From a bacterium (GTDB lineage: Bacteria; Eisenbacteria; RBG-16-71-46; CAIMUX01), in NCBI GenBank assembly GCA_030431975.1, contig JAUIHP010000006.1:124001-188000 (forward strand): a stretch of DNA of 64,000 nucleotides. The letters run 5' to 3'. Below are positions 26,001-33,109 of this stretch, in pieces. Each line of letters begins with the position of its first letter. Position 1 is the stretch's first letter. Position numbers and translations under genes: made by a program. The notes under the pieces were generated by a model. It ran no database searches, was not told the DNA's origin, and saw only the letters and a list, made by a program, of their open reading frames with translations.

Positions 26001-28301
26001 CACGACACAAATCGGACCCTCACCCCGCCCCGTCGCGGTGATGGATGAACACCGCGGTCCCGCACCGATCTCGCACTCGACCGAACCCGTGACGGATGGA
26101 GCAAACATGACGGTACGAACCGCACTCTCTCCCGGCCCCAACGAATAGTCGGCGTCTCCTGCAACAATGAACTCGGGACACGGACTGGACAGAGTTCCCT
26201 CGAGAGTTCCGCCGCCATCGTTCCGGATCGTCACGTCACGCGGGGCGACGACGCCGACTTCCACCGAACCGAAGTCCAGAGTCGCAGGCTCGATGGAACA
26301 GACGGGTGCGTCCTGCGACTCGGCCAGAAGATTCACGACTCCGCAGATTCCACCGAGGTCCAGTGAGCAGTCGAAGTTTCCACCCGCGCCAGGTGCAAAC
26401 TCCAAGTTGAAGACGACCGACTCGCCGGAGATCAGGTCGTAGGTCAAACCATCCGGGTGGTCCACGATGAAGAAACCCGGACACTCCGGAAGCACGTCGC
26501 CTTGCAGACGACTTCCTCCGTCGTTGGTCAGGCTCAGTTCCAACGTCCGTGTCTCTCCGACAAAGACCGTTCCGAAGTCGAGTTCGTCAGCGGACAATCC
26601 GCACTCGGGTGGGGACTCCACGGTGCCGACCACCGCGATTTCGGGGCAGGCTGCACCGGTCAGGATCCGGCAATCGACCGTTCCAAGTTCGGTAGCGGTG
26701 TAACGAACGCGAACCGCCAGCTCCTCGCCCTCGCCAAGGGCGTACGCGAGCGTCGACGTGGGTGGGTCGATGGATCCGGCAACGGCAAAAGTTAGTTCGT
26801 TGCAGGCCGAAGCAAATTCGCCTTCCAAGACCGCGCCGCCTTCATTGGCGATCCGTACGTCGAACTCGACGTGCGACCCCACCGGGACAAGATCGAGATC
26901 AACTGCCTCCGGCTCCAGGCGACAGATCGGACCCGGCACTCCGACGGCACGAACGAGAACCGCTTCGCAGCCCGCACCCTCCACGGCACAGACGGAGCCC
27001 CCGAGTTGGAGCGGGGTGAACTCGACAAGAATGGTCGCGGACTCATCCGCAGCCAGCGAATAGGACGGATCCCCGAGGACGGCCAGCTGCTGGCAGGAAC
27101 TGAGAAAACTCCCCTGAAGGAGCCCGCCACCCCGGTTTGTTACGACGAAGGAGTCAACGACAGAGGACCCGAGGGGAATGTCCCCCAAATTGAGAACGGA
27201 TGGGTCGATGTCACACTCCGGCGCGGGTACTGCGTTCGCGCGCGCGAGGAGCATCCCGCAGGGACCGAGATCGATCTCACACTCGAGTTCGCCTTCCAGT
27301 TCGGGGATCACACGGAGAGTGAAGGACTGAGACTGACCCGACTCCAGAGCGAAACCGGTCGTGCCCACGACGAAGAAAGGTGCGCACGACTCCAGGACGT
27401 TCCCCGCCAATGTTCCGCCGCCGGCGTTCTCGATGAGGAACTGTGCATCCGTCGGTTGCCCGAGGAATACTTCGCCGAACTCGACGATCTCCGGGGTAAC
27501 GGCACAAATCGGTTCGGGAGCGCCGATACCCGACAGGGCGAGCCCGTCGCAGTCGTCTCCCAGGTTCATCGTGCAGGAAGAGGGCCCTTCGGATACGGGA
27601 AGAAAACGAACCGTCAGTTGGGTCGACTCGCCGGCTCGAAGTTCGTAACTCGGATCCCCGATGACCCGGAAGTTGTTGCAATCCAGGGCGGCGCCGGCCA
27701 GAACGCCATCCCCGACGTTGGTGAGGGTCACCGTTCGGTTGCGGAACTGCCCGACTCCGATCGAGCCGAAGTCCAACGCCGGAGGATCGAGTTCGCATTC
27801 GGGAGGCGCAGAACCCCTTCCCAGAAGCGTGGGACCGTCACAAAGCGTTCCGCTCACTTCGCAGTTGTAATCCTCGATGGCTGAAGGAGTGAACCGAATC
27901 GAGAGTTCGGCCTCTTCGCCGGGGGCCAGGCTGAAGCTGCCGCTCGTGAGAAAACCGAACTCCGGACAGCTCTCGGAGAAGGCTTCCGATATCGACTTCG
28001 TTCCCGTATTGCGAACGATGAAGCTCAGGTCATAGGAGTCCTGCGCGGCGACACCACCGAAGTCCAGCACCGGGGGCTCAACCTCACAGGCGGAGAAGCA
28101 GGGATCCGGCAGGCACTCTGCTCCCGGGAGAAAGTCGCCACCCAAGTCTGCGCAGTCCCGCTCTTCGAGAAACTGACACTCGGTAGGCAGGCAACATGCG
28201 CCCGGATCGGCGGCAGCTATCGTGGCCAGTCCTGAAATCAGGATCAGAGTGATGACCGTCGTCGCGACGATAGCCAATGGATCCAACTGTCGAAGAGTCA
28301 T
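23028..28301 (-). CDS. Large secreted protein: anchor-D repeats, Cys-rich GACC repeats, FlgD-like C-terminus
   Basis: A 1757-residue exported protein (ATG 28301; hydrophobic signal with LILISGLATIAAA). One Cys-rich unit (GACCLPTECQFLEERDC) opens the mature protein. Nine choice-of-anchor-D units follow (for example CELDPPALDFGSIGVGQ and CSIEPATLDFGSVEVGV), each with three regularly placed Cys. Six GACC units come next (GACCYSDGSCVI, GACCLPSGECEL, GACCFLNGECRL, GACCFADGSCTL, GACCLESSCSVT, GACCFPDESCRI), each about 40 residues with six or so Cys. A beta-rich region (from about 1200) leads to the FlgD-like end (YRLSCFDVSGKRVWD, VEAGIYFLRLDVG). No enzyme motif; likely a surface structural or adhesive protein. 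It starts 10 bases after the HAD gene, so it may be read through from the mannoside operon. Confidence 0.87.
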   Translation of the reverse strand: MTLRQLDPLAIVATTVITLILISGLATIAAADPGACCLPTECQFLEERDCADLGGDFLPGAECLPDPCFSACEVEPPVLDFGGVAAQDSYDLSFIVRNTGTKSISEAFSESCPEFGFLTSGSFSLAPGEEAELSIRFTPSAIEDYNCEVSGTLCDGPTLLGRGSAPPECELDPPALDFGSIGVGQFRNRTVTLTNVGDGVLAGAALDCNNFRVIGDPSYELRAGESTQLTVRFLPVSEGPSSCTMNLGDDCDGLALSGIGAPEPICAVTPEIVEFGEVFLGQPTDAQFLIENAGGGTLAGNVLESCAPFFVVGTTGFALESGQSQSFTLRVIPELEGELECEIDLGPCGMLLARANAVPAPECDIDPSVLNLGDIPLGSSVVDSFVVTNRGGGLLQGSFLSSCQQLAVLGDPSYSLAADESATILVEFTPLQLGGSVCAVEGAGCEAVLVRAVGVPGPICRLEPEAVDLDLVPVGSHVEFDVRIANEGGAVLEGEFASACNELTFAVAGSIDPPTSTLAYALGEGEELAVRVRYTATELGTVDCRILTGAACPEIAVVGTVESPPECGLSADELDFGTVFVGETRTLELSLTNDGGSRLQGDVLPECPGFFIVDHPDGLTYDLISGESVVFNLEFAPGAGGNFDCSLDLGGICGVVNLLAESQDAPVCSIEPATLDFGSVEVGVVAPRDVTIRNDGGGTLEGTLSSPCPEFIVAGDADYSLGPGESAVRTVMFAPSVTGSVECEIGAGPRCSSITATGRGEGPICVVSPTFLDFGVVLPETSAERSFFVSNAGGSTLQGSIPRDCGFFTVIGDREYSLRRGETKEFRVRFESKGFGDFYCELDLSTCPDLELLASGGEPPRCEISTSELDFGVVDLGASARRSFTITNRGDGPLVGRVEANCTGFQVIGDRDYELLFQESATFEVELTAFEEGLFQCSLSLGPECDDLLATATVREPLGACCYSDGSCVIRSSDACDGSGGLEWTRGIGCQDVVCVSRGACCLPSGECELLSESECSSRGGIDWSPDTLCEEIVCPGLGACCFLNGECRLTLEAACDGDFGGDGSICESTPCEARGACCFADGSCTLTTQGDCTPEGGLSWSEATRCENVTCEPVGACCLESSCSVTTVAGCLGDYLGDAVDCEPLTCVPQGACCFPDESCRIRHITECSGVFVGEDSLCEPGLCAPKVETVAVVQSTEGPEIQVTTTTSAVESLQGWYRRGGEVEYRQVRSFSEFDGLWTSSFDSQDLSERGLEYYLSYVDLQLGLRVQHGSADVPRRLRLRDEVSFPWPPFGSYRMISAPTNLDDADEFGTLLASRLGATGGRTWRMGTWDPASQSYRRVTAESPAALEPGRAYWMVIASEPGPWRLQGETHFPPEGSFTYALAVEPGWNMLGNPAAYTLVSDPSRCFIVDQGNVMTLERATGGTSPRVSPLYLYDDSPGNPTAPYVVEPEIWPAWHGAWIENRTEQRMTLLLASFEAGEFRAPTLASWAGDLSGPAFREFGESSRSESDSDVPVWRAFLSADNGSRRMTLEFGTGGEDGLEGTDRVMPPDPPGEPVLAHWVGPGSTVLLGDVRSGDSVSIWTARLNSSVPLTVSFRPLKYGEGGSELGGLEIRKAGDSSWRSLWEVGDWNLPAGMHGLEIRSQGPTDDPPDFPPDFPADPREITSVTLSVEPNPIGDEARFYLRLPLSESGYRLSCFDVSGKRVWDRRSESGTAHQTVRWDRRDNEGRPVEAGIYFLRLDVGREVLTRKIILAP

Positions 28302-28311
28302 ACCGCCGTAT

Positions 28312-29160
28312 CTACGAAAGTCCCAACAGATGCACGAGACCGGCCAGGTCGGGAACCTCGTAGGCCGGTCGAACCCCAACCTCCAGAGTAACACCCGTAC
28401 CCGGACAGCGGCTGACCCGGTTGACCCAAACCGAAGTCCAACCCAGATCGTGGGCCGGAACATGGTCGTGGTAGAGGCTTTGGGCGACGTGAAGGATCTC
28501 GCCCGGCTGGAATCCAAGCCGGCGCTGGGCTTCGTGGAAATGGGCCAGTCCCGGCTTGTAGCCCTGAACCTGCTCGGCCGTGACGACTTCCGTGAATTCC
28601 GTTTGCAGATGCGCAGCCGAACCGGCGAAAAGAGCGTCATCAATGTTCGAGAGAATGACCAGTCCGTAGTGCTTCTGCAGGACTCGTAGGGCCTCGACGG
28701 TGTCGCCAAACGGTCGCCAGGCTGAGACCGAGTCCGGGAGCCGGGCCGCTTCCTCATTGGTCAATTCGAATCCGAGGTCCGAGCCCATGCGTCGCATGAT
28801 CTCGTAGAGAACGTCTCGATATTGGCGATACGAACCCGCCTCGAGTTCCGCCTCCAGGGCGGCATAGCGTTTCAGCGCGTCGGCGGCGTGGAGTATGCGT
28901 ACCCGGCCACTGTCTTCCGCGCGGGAACCTGACTTGGGATCGGGACCCGGATCGGGATCGGGATCAGGATCGGGATCGGGATCAGGTTCGGGATCAGGTT
29001 CGGTGTCCGGGTCGGCTCCAACCGTCGGGTCCCACGGATCCGAGATCTGGACGTCGCGATCCGCGAACGCCCTTCGAAATCCTTCGAGGATTCCCGACTC
29101 CCAGTCGATGAGGGTGCCGTAGCAGTCGAACGAGAGATAGCGGAAGCGTTTCCAGTCCAT
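28312..29160 (-). CDS. HAD-like hydrolase (haloacid-dehalogenase type II-like) with Pro-Asp insert
   Basis: A 282-residue HAD-superfamily hydrolase. Motif I is YLSFDCYGTLIDWE (nucleophile D12), the hallmark 'FD.YGTL.DW' of the type II dehalogenase-like group; motif II Ser is in LVILSNIDDAL; motif III Lys is in VQGYKPGLAHF; motif IV region is HVAQSLYHDHVPAHDLGW. Between the core and the cap (about residues 48-78) is an insert of alternating Pro and Asp/Glu residues, encoded by an imperfect hexanucleotide repeat. Such a flexible acidic insert is unlike family members and probably recent. Substrate not predictable; dehalogenase or phosphatase activity are both possible. It follows the GH38 gene by 17 bases and is probably in the mannoside operon. 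Confidence 0.83.
   Translation of the reverse strand: MDWKRFRYLSFDCYGTLIDWESGILEGFRRAFADRDVQISDPWDPTVGADPDTEPDPEPDPDPDPDPDPDPGPDPKSGSRAEDSGRVRILHAADALKRYAALEAELEAGSYRQYRDVLYEIMRRMGSDLGFELTNEEAARLPDSVSAWRPFGDTVEALRVLQKHYGLVILSNIDDALFAGSAAHLQTEFTEVVTAEQVQGYKPGLAHFHEAQRRLGFQPGEILHVAQSLYHDHVPAHDLGWTSVWVNRVSRCPGTGVTLEVGVRPAYEVPDLAGLVHLLGLS
28936..29003. repeat. Hexanucleotide microsatellite inside the HAD gene
   Basis: About eleven imperfect copies of a six-base unit (GGATCG/GGATCA/GGTTCG on the plus strand), all in frame, which encode the Pro-Asp/Glu run of the HAD protein. As the unit is a multiple of three, slippage changes the length of the acidic insert without breaking the frame. Confidence 0.85.
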
Positions 29161-29177
29161 AGGTCCCCGTGCGCGTT

Positions 29178-31997
29178 TCAGCGCATCAGCGAGAGTTCAA
29201 CGGTCACGATTCGGTGCGGAGCGACGGAGAGTTCGACGGCACGACCTGAGGTCTCGATCTCTTCTCGCCTATTTTCCAACGGATCACAGATCCAGACGCG
29301 GTCGAGAACGTGCCGAGTCACCAGTCGCGCGTCCGTCGGCTCGTCGAGCAGACTATAAAGACGGACGATGAGAGTTTCCCGCGTTTCGTGCTTCTTGATT
29401 GCCGTCACGGAAACGCCGGAGCTCTGACACTCCAGGAAACTGCCGTCCCCCGGCCGCGCGCCGTCGAGAACTCCCTGCATGACCAGAGGCGGCGTATGCC
29501 ACGCGGTGCTCGCACGCTTGACCTCGGCGTCTCTCCAGTCGCCCTTGAACGGAAGCAGGGCGTAGCGGAAGCGCTGCATTCCCGGACACTGCGCATTTGG
29601 AGTCGGAATGGTCGGACCCGCGTTCTGGTTGCGCCGGGCCGGAAAGTCGTCGCGAGAGAGCCAACCAACAGATCGAAGCAGCGTCAGATCGAGACCGACG
29701 TTCGTCCGCTCGTCCGTGGTTTCCGTTCGCGTCTCCACTTCCGGTAGTCCCCGGTTGAGAAGGGCCACACCGCCGAGGTCATCCTGCAGCAGCGTGAAGT
29801 CCTGTTGCGGATACGGACCCGGAGACGGTTGGACCCAGTCCTCACCTGCCGTCGGGCGGAGAGGACGCGGATTGGTATAGAAGTGACCGTCGGACCAGAC
29901 GGTTTGTGTCTCGAGCCCAAATGGGAAACGTGCACGGAGGCGATGGTCCCGGACCTGGTTGTCGAACTGCAGCTCGAAGTCGATCATTGGATTGCCCGCG
30001 TCGATACGAACGACCAGGCGAACCGCGCACTCGGCCTCTTCGTCCCGTCGGCTGCGGCGATCGGGTTGAATCTCCGTCGGCAACTTCCACTTCAGCTGCA
30101 CTTCGATCGCCGCGGCCAGATCGTTGGCGAAGAGCAGGCTGCGTTCGCCGGACAGAGAGCGAACGGTTCGGGTGTCCGTCTGTTCGGCCGGAGAGTAGTC
30201 GTACTCGTCACCGATGTCTTCGCGGTCTTCGAGAAGATGCAGTCCCGAGAAGACACGGTCCGTTTGCTTGCAGCGCAAGTCGATCGTGGCGTTCGCATGG
30301 ACCCGCACTTTCACGAACTCGTTTTCGAGGATCCACTCATGGGGTCTCGCATGGACGGCGGCGACAGCGGGCGCGTCGGATGCCGAACCTGCGGAGACTT
30401 CGGTCGCTCCCATGCGCTCTTCCGTCGTCAACCGGTGGAGCCGATGCCCGCAAGCCGGTAGCTGCTCCGCCCGAAACTGAATCCAGAGATAGCGATCGGT
30501 CAGATCGGTTTCGACCCGCGTCTTCAGCATCCGCTCACCGAAGTCCCGACGATAGATCGCAAAGCGCTCCAGCTGCTCGGAAGCGTGCAGCATCTTCCGG
30601 TAGTCGATTCCCCAGAACCGCTCGACAAACCAACTCTTCACGATGCGGAAGGGGACTTCGTGCCCTTCTTCGTCATAGAGACGCAGTGCGTTCGTGTCGG
30701 CGCAACAGGGCTGCAGTACGACGAGACGATCGACCACACTGCTTCGTGTTTGCGGAAGCGGGTTCGTCACGCACAGCACCGTCTCGTCGTCGTCCTCAGC
30801 ATGACGGGCAAAGGTCGGACACCAGGAGTCGATCAGTCCGGCCGCCGCTTCCTCCCCCGATTCGACGACCTCACGGAACCGCGGCATCATGTCCTCGTGG
30901 ACCTCATCGATGCTGCAGCCGCAGATGGAATCGTGAGGATGATTCTGCAGCAGCCTCTTCCACGAGTGCCGCAGCAGACCGGCCGGATACTCGTTTCCGT
31001 GGACGAAATGACCGTAGGCGGCGAGAGGCTCGAGTTGTCCGGAGAGCAAGGTCTGACAGCGATCATTCCACTGCTTGAGATACATCCGCGCCGACCAGAC
31101 GCCGGAAAGGATGTGGCTGAACTTTCCGCCGAGAAGCTCTCCGCGAAAGACCTTTCGCTCCGGGACGTTTTTGCGCACCGCGTCGACCACGGACTCGAGG
31201 CCGGTGTGCCGGAACTCCGTGTCCGGAAAGGCCGCGCGCAGTCGAGCCAGAGCCTTGCCGAAATCCTGCTGCGGCGGGAAGTGGTCACAGCCGTTGTTGA
31301 GAAGCGCTACGGTCCCGTTGGAACGCTCTCCCATGCGGGCAAAGAGTTCGCGAATCTTCTCCTCGGCCCGATCGAGATCGACCTCGCGTTGCGTGTGCGC
31401 GTGCCAGATCTCTTCGAAACCGAGCCCAGCTGCGTTGCAGTATCCCTGCCACTGCTGAATCGCGAGAACGCGACTTCCGTCCGGAGCCTCCCAGTCATAC
31501 TCCAAACCGAGATCGTCGAGTTCGTCCCCGTTGCCCCGTTGATAAACAAAGGAGTCGAATCCGGACTGACTGAGCAGCTGCGGAACCTGCGCCACGTGTC
31601 CGAAGGAATCTGCCATGTAGCCGGCGGTCTGCGCGCCTCCGAACCGGGAACAGATCTGCGTTCCGACGAGAAGATTGCGTACGGATGACTCCGCACTGAT
31701 AAGAAACTCATCGGGCAGCATGTACCAGGGTCCAATGGAGAGACGCCCAGCTTCAACCTGGGCCCGGATACGAGGCTCGTCCTCCGGATGGAGCTCGAGA
31801 TGGTCCTCGAGAATGATGGCCTGGCCGTCCATAAGGAAGTGTTCGAAGTCAGGGTCGCTCTCGAGAAGATCGAGCACCTCGCGAACGACGCGCGTGAGTT
31901 TGGTCCGGAACGTGGGGAAGCTGAGATACCACTCCCGGTCCCAGTGCGTGTGCGAAACGAGAAAGGCTTGGCGGGGATACGGTAGCGGCTTTGTCAT
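29178..31997 (-). CDS. GH38 alpha-mannosidase
   Basis: A 939-residue glycoside hydrolase family 38 alpha-mannosidase. The N-terminal (alpha/beta) domain has the zinc motif SHTHWDREWY (H16, H18/D20 in the numbering from ATG 31997) and the nucleophile motif TAGYMADSFGH (D130). Further catalytic-domain marks are QLLSQSGFDSFVYQRG and NGCDHFPP; the C-terminal half is the beta-rich mannosidase region. Overall it resembles MngB-type enzymes, which release mannose or cleave 2-O-(6-phospho-mannosyl)-glycerate. No signal peptide, so it acts in the cytoplasm on imported substrate. Its ATG overlaps the GH130 stop (ATGA), and the symporter lies upstream, which supports a mannoside uptake-and-breakdown operon. 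Confidence 0.93.
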   Translation of the reverse strand: MTKPLPYPRQAFLVSHTHWDREWYLSFPTFRTKLTRVVREVLDLLESDPDFEHFLMDGQAIILEDHLELHPEDEPRIRAQVEAGRLSIGPWYMLPDEFLISAESSVRNLLVGTQICSRFGGAQTAGYMADSFGHVAQVPQLLSQSGFDSFVYQRGNGDELDDLGLEYDWEAPDGSRVLAIQQWQGYCNAAGLGFEEIWHAHTQREVDLDRAEEKIRELFARMGERSNGTVALLNNGCDHFPPQQDFGKALARLRAAFPDTEFRHTGLESVVDAVRKNVPERKVFRGELLGGKFSHILSGVWSARMYLKQWNDRCQTLLSGQLEPLAAYGHFVHGNEYPAGLLRHSWKRLLQNHPHDSICGCSIDEVHEDMMPRFREVVESGEEAAAGLIDSWCPTFARHAEDDDETVLCVTNPLPQTRSSVVDRLVVLQPCCADTNALRLYDEEGHEVPFRIVKSWFVERFWGIDYRKMLHASEQLERFAIYRRDFGERMLKTRVETDLTDRYLWIQFRAEQLPACGHRLHRLTTEERMGATEVSAGSASDAPAVAAVHARPHEWILENEFVKVRVHANATIDLRCKQTDRVFSGLHLLEDREDIGDEYDYSPAEQTDTRTVRSLSGERSLLFANDLAAAIEVQLKWKLPTEIQPDRRSRRDEEAECAVRLVVRIDAGNPMIDFELQFDNQVRDHRLRARFPFGLETQTVWSDGHFYTNPRPLRPTAGEDWVQPSPGPYPQQDFTLLQDDLGGVALLNRGLPEVETRTETTDERTNVGLDLTLLRSVGWLSRDDFPARRNQNAGPTIPTPNAQCPGMQRFRYALLPFKGDWRDAEVKRASTAWHTPPLVMQGVLDGARPGDGSFLECQSSGVSVTAIKKHETRETLIVRLYSLLDEPTDARLVTRHVLDRVWICDPLENRREEIETSGRAVELSVAPHRIVTVELSLMR

Positions 31998-33109
31998 CGG
32001 CGATCGCTGCCTGTAGACAGTGCCGACGGATCTTCCAGTGTGGAAAGGACGCGCTCAATGCTTCCGGTGGCCCAGGCGACACAGGTGTCGGCCGCACCGT
32101 AATAGACGTCGACTTCGTCGCCGCGGACGATGGCTCCACTTGGAAACACGACGTTGGGGACCTGTCCGACCATTTCATAGACCTCTCTCGGCTCGAGAAT
32201 GTTTTCCCGCGTCCGACCCAGGACCCGGGACGGATCCTCCAAGTCCAGCAGCACGGCGCCAGCCTGATAGATGTGCGCACCTACGAAGTGTGTGGCCACG
32301 CCATGATAGAACAGCAGCCAGCCCTGGTCGGTGCGAATCGGTGGCGGTCCCGCACCGACCAACTCGTCCCAGTAGTGTGGGCGGCCCTGAAAAACGGGTG
32401 AGACTTGCTTCCAACTCAAGAGGTCGGACGAGGAGGCCAAAACAACCTCCGAACCGGATCGCGGCTGCCCGTCTGCCTGCTCCTGATTGGGGCGTTCCAG
32501 ACGCAGGTACTCTCCCCGGATCTTCGTCGGAAACAGAACTCCGTTCCTTCGATCCCCGTCCCCGTCGAGAGCAACCAACGACCAGTTTTCGAAGTCTTCC
32601 GTTTGCGCGGTCAGAAGTCGGCAGCCCCGATTCGTGTCCACAGCGAGTACGGCGTAGACGTGGCCGTCGATCGCCGTCAGCCGCGGATCGTAGACATGGT
32701 AGATCTCGAGCGACCGGGCTGCCTCGCGCAGACCACGGATCCAGATCGGCTGTGAAGCGACTTCAAAGTGTCCCGGTTCCGAGGCCGTGGCAGGGTAGAG
32801 ATAGGTTTCCCGGCTTCGTCCCTGCACGCGGAGAAGAAGCCGGTCGTGTCCGCGCCAGTGTATCGCCCCTGGATTGAAGACACTCGTGACGTCGGCGTGA
32901 CTGTTTCGTGGAGGCGGCACGTCTTCCCGCGTGAGCAGGACCCCTCGGCGTCGGAGAATCGGACCCCCGATGGATGGCGGCTTCGTCTCAGCCGACGCTC
33001 GCGGTTTCGTATCGGCCGACGCCCGCGGCTTCGTCTCGGCCGATGCTCGCGGTTTGGTTTCGGCTGACGCTCGCGGCTTCGCCCCGCTCGACGCTCTCGG
33101 TTTCGTCAC
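31994..33109 (-). CDS. GH130 glycoside phosphorylase/hydrolase with repetitive N-terminal tail
   Basis: A 371-residue GH130 family enzyme. The five-bladed propeller begins near residue 45. Family marks are SVFNPGAIHW, YHVYDPRLTAIDGH (D141 in the conserved acidic 'DPR.T' motif), DELVGAGPPPIRTDQGWLLFYHG and VYYGAADTCVAWAT. GH130 enzymes phosphorolyse or hydrolyse beta-mannosides such as Man-beta-1,4-GlcNAc or beta-1,2-mannans. N-terminal to the catalytic fold is a low-complexity tail of five KPRASAET-type octapeptides (residues 3-42). The GTG start at 33109 overlaps the symporter stop (GTGA), and the gene's stop overlaps the GH38 ATG. A later in-frame start after the repeat would give a normal-length enzyme, so the tail may be optional. 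Confidence 0.88.
   Translation of the reverse strand: MTKPRASSGAKPRASAETKPRASAETKPRASADTKPRASAETKPPSIGGPILRRRGVLLTREDVPPPRNSHADVTSVFNPGAIHWRGHDRLLLRVQGRSRETYLYPATASEPGHFEVASQPIWIRGLREAARSLEIYHVYDPRLTAIDGHVYAVLAVDTNRGCRLLTAQTEDFENWSLVALDGDGDRRNGVLFPTKIRGEYLRLERPNQEQADGQPRSGSEVVLASSSDLLSWKQVSPVFQGRPHYWDELVGAGPPPIRTDQGWLLFYHGVATHFVGAHIYQAGAVLLDLEDPSRVLGRTRENILEPREVYEMVGQVPNVVFPSGAIVRGDEVDVYYGAADTCVAWATGSIERVLSTLEDPSALSTGSDRR
32984..33103. repeat. 24-bp coding tandem repeat in the GH130 gene
   Basis: Five tandem 24-base units that encode KPRASSGA, KPRASAET (twice), KPRASADT and KPRASAET near the N-terminus of the GH130 protein. The units are in frame and nearly identical, so copy number may vary between strains without frameshift. 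They lie between the coupled start and the catalytic domain. Confidence 0.85.
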
